Shown: piece by piece, positions 24,107-32,999 of the stretch
Position numbering within the stretch: the stretch's first letter is position 1
How the letters are laid out: each line of letters starts with the position of its first letter
Virus record (IMG/VR): IMGVR_UViG_3300032236_001457
Location: 37,835 to 101,834 of that record
Strand: one strand, 5' to 3'
DNA: 64,000 bases
From: a virus
Notes under the pieces: model-generated
What the model saw: the letters and a program-made list of their open reading frames with translations, nothing else
Databases searched by the model: none
Told to the model about the DNA's origin: nothing
Translations under genes and position numbers: made by a program

Positions 24107-24961
24107 TTATATTTTATTTGTTATTATTTTTAACATAGGTGATTGCAGTTTTTTTTCGTAAGGATGTCTTAGTAATAGATCAAAAACTCTACGACTAATA
24201 TTCCTAGAAATCATTAATTTATGTTTCGGAGTTATCAAGTTCATGTAATGCTGATCATAGTAATCTTTAACTTTTTCAAATCCTGTATACTTTTGATCTT
24301 GGGGAATAACAGGATATCCGCCTAGATGATAACATTTCGTGTCGTGTATATATCCATCTGTTGTCGATGACAATTGTTGAACTATTTTTTCAAAAGAATA
24401 TGCCAGCTCGGGTGTTGCTAAAAAGAAAAATGGAACTATCGATGTATTGGAAATTTCAGAATATCTTTTTATTCCTAACTGGGTATAATCTATCGGGACC
24501 ATGGAATTAACAATGTAATTACCACTAAAAATTCTGGTTCCTGAATCTACTAAGCTAGCAATCTTCATATGTACACAAATCTGAGGGCTGCTACAATGAT
24601 ATTCAGTTGCCCAATTATCATATTCGTTGTCTAAAAAGCCAAATAGATCAAAATTTATAAATGTTATAGGTATATGATAAAGAGAGGAAAATTCTTCAAT
24701 GTTTTTTAAATCATAATCATTTAAATTATGATTGTATCTAGCAGATAATGTATTAAATTTATGTCCAGACATGTGCCAGGCCCATAGCATAGCCTGGCTA
24801 TCGATGCCACCACTTAACATTAGTGTATATGGTGGGGGATAGTTTTCTACAATATAATTGACCGTGTATATTCCGGCATCGACCGGAAACATGTCATTAA
24901 CGTTTGCTGTAAAGTCTAATGTTATTTGATTATTAGTATTCTCAAATCGAACCCAATTCAT
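24107..24961 (-). CDS. asparagine-synthetase-type PP-loop protein
   Basis: SGGIDS at residue 50 (start chosen at 24961, just after the protease stop; a longer start at 25039 would overlap the protease). YPPPYTLMLSGGIDSQAMLW is typical of the ATP-pyrophosphatase half of asparagine synthetases; no glutaminase domain is present. It could activate a carboxylate for amidation or ligation. In an operon with a protease and a QueC-like protein. Confidence 0.7.
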   Translation of the reverse strand: MNWVRFENTNNQITLDFTANVNDMFPVDAGIYTVNYIVENYPPPYTLMLSGGIDSQAMLWAWHMSGHKFNTLSARYNHNLNDYDLKNIEEFSSLYHIPITFINFDLFGFLDNEYDNWATEYHCSSPQICVHMKIASLVDSGTRIFSGNYIVNSMVPIDYTQLGIKRYSEISNTSIVPFFFLATPELAYSFEKIVQQLSSTTDGYIHDTKCYHLGGYPVIPQDQKYTGFEKVKDYYDQHYMNLITPKHKLMISRNISRRVFDLLLRHPYEKKLQSPMLKIITNKI

Positions 24962-24965
24962 TTCA

Positions 24966-26612
24966 TTAGCAGGTGCAATTTTTCCTTGTTGCCGGTGTTT
25001 TACAAGTGCTACTATTACAAGGGGTTGAGGTACAATCATTAGTGCAACTAATACCGGTTAAAATTCCAGTAGGACACGCAGAATTGTTAGAGCAATTAGC
25101 GGCATCTAAGTTAATTTGTAAAATAGGATCACCAGCAGGAACTTGAGTTTTATCAAACTCGGGACTTAATATTGCTATAACCAAAGTAGTATCTCTTACT
25201 ACATCGTTGGTATCGGTAATTCTTACCAACGAATTAAAAATCTGATAACTACTACTAATTGAGTCGGCAATACCTCCAATTTGGCCACTAGTCATGATAT
25301 AAAAGCCAGGGGGTAATGGATTGATAATTTCTACATGTTTGGTAATTTGAGGGTTGTAAATTTGTCCTATTATTTTGTTAGAACCAACGTAGGTATGAAA
25401 CTCGTAGTAATCTAGGTCAATACTCTCATGTAGTAGTTTATTAATTAATGTAGAAATACGATTTGTAGAATTGGCATATTTAGGATCTGATAAATCCATC
25501 AGACCTCGACGAAGCATACTAATTTCTGACAACTGAAAAATGGATCCGGGTTGAAACACTCCTGGCTTTGTATTTCCACCAAGAAGTATATCTGATGTAT
25601 TATACGCCAATACACAGCTATGAATTGCTGCCGATATACTAGTTCCTGAACAATATCCATAACTTCCATCTAATGCTGCTACCCAAATTTGCTCTCCCGG
25701 AGCCCATCCATTTAGCTGACCGCTGTTAACTGTATTGGCAGTATTACTAATCACCGATGAATTAGAATAGTTTGAAAAATCGCTAGGTTCAAAATTGAGA
25801 CCATATGACCCAATGGTCAATACTTCGGGCATGGATGCTGGAGTTACTGTTTCAATAGGCACTCCGCTATTGCCAGCTGATGCTACAACAGAAATTCCCT
25901 GACTAATTAATTTTAGAAACTTGCTTTCGATATAGCTATTTTTAGCAATGTGCCAGCTACAATTTAATATAGCAGCCTGGTTATTATTATTTGAAAAATC
26001 CCCTAAAATAGAATCTAGAGCATTCAACATATCACTTTGTTTTGTTGGTTGATTTTTATCAAATATTTTTACAATTTTCAAAGTAGCATTACTTAGTCCA
26101 CAGGTTTTTCCTGAAATAATACTAGCGATAGCAGTGCCGTGGCCACTTGTATCAGTATAATTATCTGTGATTGAAAATAAATTTACAATGGTAGAATCTG
26201 AAAATTCTGTATGTGTTTCTTCTATACCGCTATCCATAATATAAACTGATACTCCGTTTCCTTTTCGGCTTACATTTACAGTTGGATTATCAAAATCGGG
26301 ATCTAATAACACATAATTTTTCCACCAATCTTTTTCATCTGTAGTTGATATAGTAGAGGATGGGTAGTTAGGGTTAGGCAAGTGATAGTATTGATTAACA
26401 GAAACAATTTCTCCGAGTGGGGATATTGTAATGTCATCGTCATTTATAATAGATTCAACAATGCCGGTAGTTGGAGGTGTGGATTCACTATTGACCAGAT
26501 ATACTCTTAAAAAACTATTGTATATTTTAATAATCTCGCATTTATTTTCTGCAAAATAATCAGTAATATCGCTATCATTTGCTACAGCAGCAAAGTCTAT
26601 AATAAATTTCAT
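24966..26612 (-). CDS. subtilisin-like serine protease with Cys-rich tail
   Basis: S8 family. Triad: Asp127 (YIMDSGIEETH), His158 (TSGHGTA), Ser325 (CSGTSISAA); oxyanion Asn248 (SAGNSG). No clear signal peptide. The last 45 residues hold ten or so Cys in a Ser/Thr/Asn-rich stretch (CTNDCTSTPCNSSTC), unusual for this family and perhaps disulfide- or metal-bound. Expressed from a T4-type late promoter two genes upstream, so it may belong to the virion or lysis stage. Confidence 0.88.
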   Translation of the reverse strand: MKFIIDFAAVANDSDITDYFAENKCEIIKIYNSFLRVYLVNSESTPPTTGIVESIINDDDITISPLGEIVSVNQYYHLPNPNYPSSTISTTDEKDWWKNYVLLDPDFDNPTVNVSRKGNGVSVYIMDSGIEETHTEFSDSTIVNLFSITDNYTDTSGHGTAIASIISGKTCGLSNATLKIVKIFDKNQPTKQSDMLNALDSILGDFSNNNNQAAILNCSWHIAKNSYIESKFLKLISQGISVVASAGNSGVPIETVTPASMPEVLTIGSYGLNFEPSDFSNYSNSSVISNTANTVNSGQLNGWAPGEQIWVAALDGSYGYCSGTSISAAIHSCVLAYNTSDILLGGNTKPGVFQPGSIFQLSEISMLRRGLMDLSDPKYANSTNRISTLINKLLHESIDLDYYEFHTYVGSNKIIGQIYNPQITKHVEIINPLPPGFYIMTSGQIGGIADSISSSYQIFNSLVRITDTNDVVRDTTLVIAILSPEFDKTQVPAGDPILQINLDAANCSNNSACPTGILTGISCTNDCTSTPCNSSTCKTPATRKNCTC

Positions 26613-26893
26613 ATCGATTCTTCCTGTGATTTATCAACAATAGGTATACTTTTCCACTTACCGATCGGGCAAGATTGAGAGGGCATATAAGTTTTAACAG
26701 CCATAAAGCATCCGCATTTTTTACAATTGTTCGTTGGAGTAAATAGCCACTCGCATTTTTTACAGATATCATATCTGGAATTTCTTTCGTCTTCTGATAA
26801 CTTTATCTTTTCCCACTCTATTTCTGCAGCGAAGGCGGCCTCTTCGGCTTTTTCTGCAAGTTGAGTTATTTTATTTTTTAATGCGTTTAACAC
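26609..26893 (-). CDS. small zinc-ribbon phage protein (94 aa)
   Basis: GTG start. Helical N-terminus, then a zinc ribbon: YDICKKCEWLF, NNCKKCGCFM and SCPIGKWKS. This 'CKKCGCFM..K' protein is frequent in T4-like aquatic phages. First gene after the late promoter; overlaps the protease start by 4 bases. Confidence 0.82.
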   Translation of the reverse strand: MLNALKNKITQLAEKAEEAAFAAEIEWEKIKLSEDERNSRYDICKKCEWLFTPTNNCKKCGCFMAVKTYMPSQSCPIGKWKSIPIVDKSQEESI

Positions 26894-26912
26894 TATACTT
26901 TCCTTGTATACG

Positions 26913-26920
26913 TATTTATA
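26913..26920 (-). promoter_or_regulatory. T4-type late promoter, exact TATAAATA
   Basis: Minus-strand TATAAATA, 19 bases before the GTG start at 26893 with AAGGAAAG between. Exact T4 late consensus. Confidence 0.7.
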
Positions 26921-26939
26921 TCGGATACCGAGATGTTTT

Positions 26940-27596
26940 TTAGTTTTTAAAATACTGTTTTACTGTCACAGGATGTAAAGTTATATCGGTTGTTAGGCTC
27001 TCCTTGTTTTCTTTTTGATATATAGTTCCAGAAAAAAATGTGTTAAATGCTACAGTATATCTAGCATATGAATCAAGATTAGGGCGAGTTCCGTGTATCA
27101 ATGAACTAGGAAATAATATTAGTTTTCCCTTTTCTGGTCTAACCTTTCCGGTTAGTGTAGTAGGATGATCCGCTAGATCTTTTTCTATATCTTTGCTAGC
27201 ACGAAGAAGATCTGTTTTACCTATTTCGAAAAATGGATTTTTGTAATAAAACATCGTCTCTGCTTTTTCATGCGTAGTAAGATAGAATATACCGCTTATT
27301 ACCGCATTAGAGTGCAAATGTATATGATGTTTTTCTAGTTTAGAGGATTTATTTACCCAACAAGATACGATTGGCAATGATATTTCATCTTTATAGTAAA
27401 TCTTACTGACCTGATCTACACACTGGTCAAACCATTCGAACAATTTTTCATGGTAAAACCGATCTCGATCTGCTATTTTATTATCGGTGTTTTTTACAAA
27501 AACGGATGATACAGCATGATTGTAAATTTCTTCAGTCAGTAACTCATCGCAATAAAATTCGTAAATCGGTATTGATAATAGATTAACAATGTTCAT
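26940..27596 (-). CDS. 2OG-Fe(II) oxygenase-like protein
   Basis: 218 residues of the putative oxygenase group TIGR02466: metal/substrate region KHHIHLHSNAVISGIFYL, then LFPSSLIHGTRPN with the second His and RYTVAFN with the Arg that binds 2-oxoglutarate. Target unknown; similar phage genes lie in glycan clusters, as here. Confidence 0.75.
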   Translation of the reverse strand: MNIVNLLSIPIYEFYCDELLTEEIYNHAVSSVFVKNTDNKIADRDRFYHEKLFEWFDQCVDQVSKIYYKDEISLPIVSCWVNKSSKLEKHHIHLHSNAVISGIFYLTTHEKAETMFYYKNPFFEIGKTDLLRASKDIEKDLADHPTTLTGKVRPEKGKLILFPSSLIHGTRPNLDSYARYTVAFNTFFSGTIYQKENKESLTTDITLHPVTVKQYFKN

Positions 27597-27637
27597 AAAT
27601 TTTAAAACTCATATATAATCAAAAAGTAAATATCTGT

Positions 27638-28096
27638 ATGGTAATAAAGATTACATGGAAAGAAATATACAATATATGGCACGACTATCTTTGGCCAAAT
27701 AGATTCAGCCCTATCGAACCTGTTAGCGCCATGTGCTACCCTAACGGATACAATATAATCAATATGCAATCAATTCCCACTTTCTATGGTTATATTATAA
27801 ATGATAAAATTATAGCTGTCAATAGCGGTCATTCTTGCCCTAATCAAAATAATTACAGGTCTAGAGGGTTATGGGTCGATCCTGATTATAGGGGAAAAGG
27901 TATAGCTCAACAACTATTAACAGCTACGATTGAACAAGGACAACAAGAAGGATATACACAAATATGGAGTTATCCTAGACAGTCTAGTTGGCCTACGTAT
28001 AGAGCAGTAGGGTTCGAATTGACCAGTGCATGGGAAACTAGTGAGACCAGTGAAGCCAACGCTTATTGTGTATATTCGTCACCGTTACGGCTATGA
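27638..28096 (+). CDS. GNAT acetyltransferase
   Basis: 152 residues; acetyl-CoA-binding motif A is GLWVDPDYRGKGIAQQLL (about 78-95), and YRAVGFELT closes the fold. Divergent from the oxygenase and overlapping the 3' end of the next minus-strand gene by 34 bases. An amino-sugar acceptor is plausible from context. Confidence 0.85.
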   Translation: MVIKITWKEIYNIWHDYLWPNRFSPIEPVSAMCYPNGYNIINMQSIPTFYGYIINDKIIAVNSGHSCPNQNNYRSRGLWVDPDYRGKGIAQQLLTATIEQGQQEGYTQIWSYPRQSSWPTYRAVGFELTSAWETSETSEANAYCVYSSPLRL

Positions 28097-28854
28097 TATT
28101 TTTTCTCCGGATCGAATCTTTCAAACTGCTCATAGCTGGGCTCACCGGGCAACACTCTTTTACCCACAAAATATTCGCCAATATGATTAATGTAATTCTT
28201 ACCTTGACTATTTTTAATCAACGCACCTACCAATCCAAGGCCCTCATGCAGTGCTTTACCGGTCATACCTTCATTGTAATTAACCGAACCCATGTTTAAT
28301 TCTGGATAACGAGTTTCGTAAAATGCATGATAGTCATAACGAGAACGGTCTATAGGATATAGACTGGCCATAGGACTGAATAACACACTACCTTTTTCAT
28401 ATCTGTAATTACCAAACGTCCAGTCTGTGGGTAATGCTGCTGATTCATTTTCACCATAATACCATGCCTGCCTCTTGAGAACAACCTGGCTTAGATCTTT
28501 ATCTAACTGTAGTAGGGTTATGAGATCCTTAACCTTAACTGGTTCTAATATTTCTACATCGTCTTCTTGATGCCAAACATAGTCATAATCCCGATCTCTA
28601 ATCAATTTCCAAAATTCACTCCAGGTAGAGCTAAGACCTTGGTTGACTTCGTGTAGATAGATTTCATTGTAACCGAAACATTTTACCAATTCGGTAATCA
28701 TTACATTGTTTCGATCTTTTGGAAAATCATCAAAAAATATTTTGTCTACTTGACAATCACCAAAATCTAAATGACGTTGAGCAGCCAGCGTTCTAGTTAG
28801 GTATTCTATTCTGTTGGTAGAAAAGATTACTTGACAGATTTTATATGACATCAA
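28063..28854 (-). CDS. glycosyltransferase-like protein (GT-A type)
   Basis: 263 residues: QVIFSTNRIEYLTRTLAAQ at the N-terminus, then YVWHQEDDVEILEP as the likely metal-binding acidic motif. C-terminal QFERFDPEKKYHSR. Overlaps the oxygenase-like gene's stop by 4 bases, so the two are co-expressed. Confidence 0.72.
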   Translation of the reverse strand: MMSYKICQVIFSTNRIEYLTRTLAAQRHLDFGDCQVDKIFFDDFPKDRNNVMITELVKCFGYNEIYLHEVNQGLSSTWSEFWKLIRDRDYDYVWHQEDDVEILEPVKVKDLITLLQLDKDLSQVVLKRQAWYYGENESAALPTDWTFGNYRYEKGSVLFSPMASLYPIDRSRYDYHAFYETRYPELNMGSVNYNEGMTGKALHEGLGLVGALIKNSQGKNYINHIGEYFVGKRVLPGEPSYEQFERFDPEKKYHSRNGDEYTQ

Positions 28855-29399
28855 CGTCTCTCAGTATCAAAGAAAAAAGTCTGAAATAACCGACAGTTTT
28901 CGGGTTGATCACCGAAATAGTCTAAGCTAGCGTGAAATAAGTCTCCACGATACAGGATCAATCGATTATATCTATTACCAATTCTGTCAAACAGGTCCCA
29001 TTTGGTATAATCGTATCCTTCCCAATCGGTTGTTTCTCTGCGGTGTTGACCTGTGGCCTTATGCCTAAATAATCCCGTTCCTCCTGTATGCGGAGCATCC
29101 GGAGTTAGATAGCATACACCTGCCCACATGTTATATGGATCGCTATGCACCCAAGTTCTATCCTGTGCTGTAGTTAGTTGAAATGCTCCTGTATATCCTG
29201 AGCTTTCATAGGTATTAGTAATCTTTCCAGCAAATTGCATGTGGTGTTCAATAGCCGATCGAACATCGTCGGTAAAAAACGGCACGGTTCTTGAACCTGG
29301 AAAATTCCCCCGCACTTTAAATTCTTGGGATAGTGCAAATGATCTTACACCGTCGGGATTAGAATAAAAGTTGTCAACAACAATAAGTGTTACTTCCAT
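28851..29399 (-). CDS. DUF6445-type 2OG-Fe(II) oxygenase-like protein
   Basis: Begins LIVVDNFYSNPDGVRSFALS and has FPGSRTVPF, then the metal motif WVHSDPYNMWAGVCYL and LILYRGDLFHASLDYFG with the distal His. Matches small phage/bacterial oxygenases of unknown substrate (DUF6445). Confidence 0.75.
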   Translation of the reverse strand: MEVTLIVVDNFYSNPDGVRSFALSQEFKVRGNFPGSRTVPFFTDDVRSAIEHHMQFAGKITNTYESSGYTGAFQLTTAQDRTWVHSDPYNMWAGVCYLTPDAPHTGGTGLFRHKATGQHRRETTDWEGYDYTKWDLFDRIGNRYNRLILYRGDLFHASLDYFGDQPENCRLFQTFFFDTERR

Positions 29400-29402
29400 A
29401 AT

Positions 29403-30164
29403 TTAATATCTCATAAATTGGCCACCGGCACCTAACCACCCGGTTATTTGCCAATCAGTTTCGATGACATCATTGACCCAAGGGCGGGTTAAATGATAAG
29501 TCAGTGTTTCAATATCCAGTGTTCTCATTCGTTCGCTATCTAACATATATGGGACAGCAGTCAGTAGGTCCAACATTCTATTGTGATATCCACTGCCCCA
29601 TCCGTAGAATATGGTGCAATATTGTCTCAGCTCGTTATCGCCCTGTTCAGCTCGCCGATCTACGATACCATATCTCCAATTGTCATCCCAAGGCCATCTC
29701 AGTGGATGTTTAAAAAACAACCGATTGACATTGTGTTCATTGAGCAATGAGTCATTGAAACTGCGGTTTAAGAAATATCTACCACTGACTTTGAAAAAAT
29801 AATCAAACTCTTTTAGTTCTCGTTGATATGCTCGTATGAACGTGGCCATTAACAGTGTTTCACAGAAACTTTTATTTTTGTGTGTTGTAATGGATTCGTG
29901 TATTTCTGGGAATTCTTTTTTAATACTAACATATTTGACATTGGGTTGCCAACTAAAAAAGTTTTCGTAGAGATGATAATTTTCGCTGGTGTCTACGATA
30001 TAGATCTGTGTATCTGTTGGACTGACAGTATCTATGCTGGACACTGTCATTACTGTTTGTCTTAATCGTTCTTCTGTAGAAAAATAACTTCTGGTCTGAC
30101 TATAACTCAATGGATAGTTGTTGTCAACTTCGATACTGCTGGTAACTATAAATGCTTTTTTCAT
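29403..30164 (-). CDS. putative glycosyltransferase (253 aa)
   Basis: KKAFIVTSSIEVDNN start, RLRQTVMTVSSIDTV, and DYFFKVSGRYFLN as the probable donor-site acidic region; CTIFYGWGSGYH later. The fold looks like the WaaG-less GT-A type found in phage glycan clusters. One base separates it from the GT4 gene. Confidence 0.6.
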   Translation of the reverse strand: MKKAFIVTSSIEVDNNYPLSYSQTRSYFSTEERLRQTVMTVSSIDTVSPTDTQIYIVDTSENYHLYENFFSWQPNVKYVSIKKEFPEIHESITTHKNKSFCETLLMATFIRAYQRELKEFDYFFKVSGRYFLNRSFNDSLLNEHNVNRLFFKHPLRWPWDDNWRYGIVDRRAEQGDNELRQYCTIFYGWGSGYHNRMLDLLTAVPYMLDSERMRTLDIETLTYHLTRPWVNDVIETDWQITGWLGAGGQFMRY

Positions 30165-31183
30165 TATCTGTAAAAGTTCTTTTCTTGTATTTTTTTAAAG
30201 TATCGGTCGAATTGATCATGCACGATACCTGCTTCGTATTTGGACATTGCCCACTCTCTGCAACGATGCGGATCAATTTGATCAATACGATTTAATGCGT
30301 CAACAAATTCTCTCATTTCTCTACAGCGAAAACCGGTCTCACCGTGTATCACAGTTTCGGTAAATCCACCCCAGTCTGAAGTAATGGCAGGAGTTCCACT
30401 AAAGTATCCCTCAGCAACCATATTGCCAAACGGTTCAACATAGTAGGTTGGTCCAATTATGGCACAGGCATTGCTCATTAATTCACGTCGTTGATCAGCA
30501 TCGCAAAGACCTACCGCAGTAACATGATCAGGAATTTGATTATATCCTAAATGTGCAAGGTCACCTGGCCCTGCTACAATCAATTTATATCCAGTTCTCT
30601 CAGTTGCCTGAATAGCAATATGAACACCTTTCTCTGCAATCACTCGTCCAAAATACAAAACATAGTCGCTTTTTTTATCATTGAATGTAAACTCATCGGG
30701 ACTAAAGGCATTGGGAATAACAGCATCAAACCACGAAGGGCTCATCAACATATCATTCTGCCCATAATACATGTGCATTTGAGCATAACTGGTAAAGGCT
30801 CTGTAAGGAGCCCACACTGCTCTTGTATCATAACCGATACTGGGTTCTACTGCCAATAGGTCATTATTGGCTTGGGCTGCTTCTCGATTCTCCCACCCAT
30901 GAAAACACATGATAAGATCACCGGGTTGTTTTCTTTCGGCAATGGCTCGCCCTGCCTGGCGATTGTATTCCGCAATTTTAAAATTATTATCATTGCCGGA
31001 ATCGTTGAGACACACAACAGTTTCGCATGGAGCATTGCAGCCTGCTATACCATAATGAATACACCGCCAGCCACGCTGGGTCATATGCTCAATAAACTTA
31101 ATTGCTGCTATACTGAAAGGATCGATTCTGTTGAGAATATTAACAGGACTTTTAGGACTGGTCAATATGTGTAATGTGTTCAT
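30164..31183 (-). CDS. GT4-type glycosyltransferase
   Basis: GT-B fold. The C-terminal donor domain shows YVLYFGRVIAEKGVHIAI, YKLIVAGPGD, and VEPFGNMVAEGYFSGTPAI, the E-x7-E region of retaining GT4 enzymes. Start set at ATG 31183 (MNTLHILTSPKSP). Adds a sugar from a nucleotide donor to a glycan or lipid in the cytoplasm. Confidence 0.88.
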   Translation of the reverse strand: MNTLHILTSPKSPVNILNRIDPFSIAAIKFIEHMTQRGWRCIHYGIAGCNAPCETVVCLNDSGNDNNFKIAEYNRQAGRAIAERKQPGDLIMCFHGWENREAAQANNDLLAVEPSIGYDTRAVWAPYRAFTSYAQMHMYYGQNDMLMSPSWFDAVIPNAFSPDEFTFNDKKSDYVLYFGRVIAEKGVHIAIQATERTGYKLIVAGPGDLAHLGYNQIPDHVTAVGLCDADQRRELMSNACAIIGPTYYVEPFGNMVAEGYFSGTPAITSDWGGFTETVIHGETGFRCREMREFVDALNRIDQIDPHRCREWAMSKYEAGIVHDQFDRYFKKIQEKNFYR

Positions 31184-31213
31184 GCTGTTAATTATCTCTT
31201 GAGACGTCAGCAA

Positions 31214-31315
31214 TCAACGATTACGATTTTTTGTAAGAATATGGATTAAAGTTAGCGCAATTGGAATCATCATTGCAATATAAATCATTAATAGTGTGTC
31301 AATTGAATCTTCCAT
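31214..31315 (-). CDS. tiny membrane peptide (33 aa)
   Basis: Translated directly: MEDSIDTLLMIYIAMMIPIA then LTLIHILTKNRNR. One hydrophobic helix with a basic end. It fills the gap between the phosphoesterase and GT4 genes. Confidence 0.45.
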   Translation of the reverse strand: MEDSIDTLLMIYIAMMIPIALTLIHILTKNRNR

Positions 31316-31318
31316 GTT

Positions 31319-31915
31319 TTAATCCACAACGGGTCCATTGCCATTACGAAATCCCACAGTGCCACCTTCTGATTCAATACGCTTGATTACATCTTCAAAC
31401 AGTATTGGTGCAAAGTCGGTCTGTTCTACACAAACACTGTGATACCGCACATCAATCTGTTCATCAACGTATTCGGTATTACCGTAACGAGTTTTTACCA
31501 TAACACGGTTAGAGTGGAGATGACCGTGTATATTGACACCAAACCTGCCCAGACTTTCTGGATGGATGGGAATGTGAGTCAGTATCATGCCATTCAGCAC
31601 ATGACAGCCCCTAATGGCTCTAAAATATTGTCGATATTCGTCATCGGTGAAAATATCGTGATTACCACGAATCAGCACCTTGTCCCCATTCAGCCTGGCC
31701 AGAGTGGGAAATGCTTTACGATTAATTATCACATCCCCTAAAAAATAACACTTATCTTTGGTGCGAACTCTTTCATTGAACCGTTTAATGAGTTCTTCGT
31801 CCATTTCCTCGGGAGTGTTCCAAGGTCTTAATTTAGTAACACCGTCGTTTCGCATAAATCGGCAAACACCGGCATGTCCAAAATGAGGATCGGAATATAA
31901 AAAGGTAGCAGACAT
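31319..31915 (-). CDS. calcineurin-like metallophosphoesterase
   Basis: 198 residues with the full set of metal motifs: SDPHFGH, FLGDVI, LIRGNHDIF, LTHIPIH and NIHGHLHS. Small phage members may hydrolyse nucleotide or RNA phosphates. Its promoter at 31949 is a near-perfect sigma-70 type. Confidence 0.9.
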   Translation of the reverse strand: MSATFLYSDPHFGHAGVCRFMRNDGVTKLRPWNTPEEMDEELIKRFNERVRTKDKCYFLGDVIINRKAFPTLARLNGDKVLIRGNHDIFTDDEYRQYFRAIRGCHVLNGMILTHIPIHPESLGRFGVNIHGHLHSNRVMVKTRYGNTEYVDEQIDVRYHSVCVEQTDFAPILFEDVIKRIESEGGTVGFRNGNGPVVD

Positions 31916-31940
31916 AACAACATCTCCGTTGTGATAAAAT

Positions 31941-31948
31941 GATAAATA
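31941..31948 (+). promoter_or_regulatory. T4-type late promoter motif (GATAAATA)
   Basis: GATAAATA lies 35 bases before the ATG of the GIY-YIG gene and just beside the opposing sigma-70 promoter, giving a bidirectional early/late control region. Confidence 0.45.
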
Positions 31949-31977
31949 ATTATAACATAAAACAAGTTAGGAGTCAA
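31949..31977 (-). promoter_or_regulatory. sigma-70-type promoter of the phosphoesterase gene
   Basis: Minus strand TTGACT, 17-base spacer, TATAAT; its -35 overlaps the ribosome-binding region of the divergent GIY-YIG gene. Confidence 0.78.
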
Positions 31978-31983
31978 CCAAAA

Positions 31984-32721
31984 ATGGCCTATGTTTATAA
32001 AGTAATTTTTTTACCTACAACCCAATACTATATTGGATATCGGGGCAGTAAAAAAGCAACACCAGATGACTTATTTACAACATATTTTACATCAAGTAAA
32101 GTAATAGCAAATCTAATTAAAGAGCACGGCGTAGATAAATTTTCTAAAGAAATATTGGCAGAGTTTGAAACTGGTATCGAAGCATATGAATATGAACAAC
32201 AGTTGCTTCGAGAACACAATGTAGAGGCAAATACACAGATGTTAAACAAACGCCTTACCTCCTGTGCATTAGATTCTTTTAAAAAACATACAGAAAAATC
32301 TAAAACACAAATGAGCAATAGCAGAAAATCTCTTTGGGAAGATCCTGATTACAGATCAAAAGTATCTAATTCTATTAGACAGTCTTGGGAAGATCCTGAT
32401 AGAATCAAAAGTTTGCAAACCGATGAGTTTCGACTACTAAAAAGCCAACAATCAAAAAAGTTATGGAAAGATCCTGCCTATTTAGAAAATTATAATCAGG
32501 CACACGCCAAAGCGGTAGACGATCCGGACTATCGAGTATGGCACAGTAATCACAAAACTGAATTATGGAAAGATCCTATTTATAAACAGCAACAAAATGA
32601 ATCTCGCAAAAAACGATGGGCGGATCCGGAATATAAAAAAATGATGAGTGATCGTCGTAAGGCCAAGTGGGCCGATCCTGAATACAAGGCCATGATGCTA
32701 GCCTCAAGAAAGAAAAGTTAA
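31984..32721 (+). CDS. GIY-YIG homing endonuclease with W-x-DP-x-Y repeats
   Basis: Start ATG 31984 follows AGGAG. VYKVIFLPTTQYYIGYRGSK is the GIY-YIG core; YFTSSKVIANLIKEHG and the Glu helix (EYEQQLL) follow. The C-terminal half is a run of about seven repeats of W-(E/K/A)-D-P-x-Y spaced 18-22 residues, a repeated DNA-binding helix of NUMOD type. It sits at the edge of the tRNA array. Confidence 0.9.
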   Translation: MAYVYKVIFLPTTQYYIGYRGSKKATPDDLFTTYFTSSKVIANLIKEHGVDKFSKEILAEFETGIEAYEYEQQLLREHNVEANTQMLNKRLTSCALDSFKKHTEKSKTQMSNSRKSLWEDPDYRSKVSNSIRQSWEDPDRIKSLQTDEFRLLKSQQSKKLWKDPAYLENYNQAHAKAVDDPDYRVWHSNHKTELWKDPIYKQQQNESRKKRWADPEYKKMMSDRRKAKWADPEYKAMMLASRKKS

Positions 32722-32728
32722 AAATATA

Positions 32729-32802
32729 TGGTAGCCCCTGACGGTAACGCTCCGCCGTATCCCACGTGTAAGGAGGGTGTTCTGCTTTTAAACTAAGGGG
32801 CC
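32729..32802 (-). tRNA. degenerate tRNA-Val(UAC)-like sequence
   Basis: GGCCCCT pairs with AGGGGCT, followed by A and CCA, and a loop CTTACAC gives anticodon UAC with U33 and A37 in place. The T-arm is not recognisable (no TTCRA loop) and the anticodon stem has a T-T mismatch. Directly 5' lies an orphan tRNA D-arm (AACTCAGTTGGTAGAG, about 32804-32822) with no body. Probably a decayed or recombined tRNA. Confidence 0.4.
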
Positions 32803-32832
32803 CTCTACCAACTGAGTTAAGGTCCTGGATTA

Positions 32833-32906
32833 TGGAGCGGGATGCGAGAATCGAACTCGCGACTTCAGCTTGGAAGGCTGAGGTAATACCATTTTACGAA
32901 TCCCGC
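32833..32906 (-). tRNA. tRNA-Gly(UCC)
   Basis: Acceptor GCGGGAT/ATCCCGC, anticodon loop CTTCCAA (UCC), T-loop TTCGATT, encoded CCA. Regular cloverleaf. Confidence 0.92.
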
Positions 32907-32916
32907 AATAAATTTG

Positions 32917-32990
32917 GTGCCCCATGACAGAATCGAACTGCCGAATTCGGATTACAAAACCGACGTTTTACCACTAGAACTAATAGGGCA
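32917..32990 (-). tRNA. tRNA-Thr(UGU)
   Basis: Acceptor TGCCCTA/TGGGGCA with one wobble, anticodon loop TTTGTAA (UGU), T-loop TTCGATT. The 3' end reads CCAA, so CCA may overlap the discriminator position. Confidence 0.88.
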
Positions 32991-32999
32991 TATGAACAT

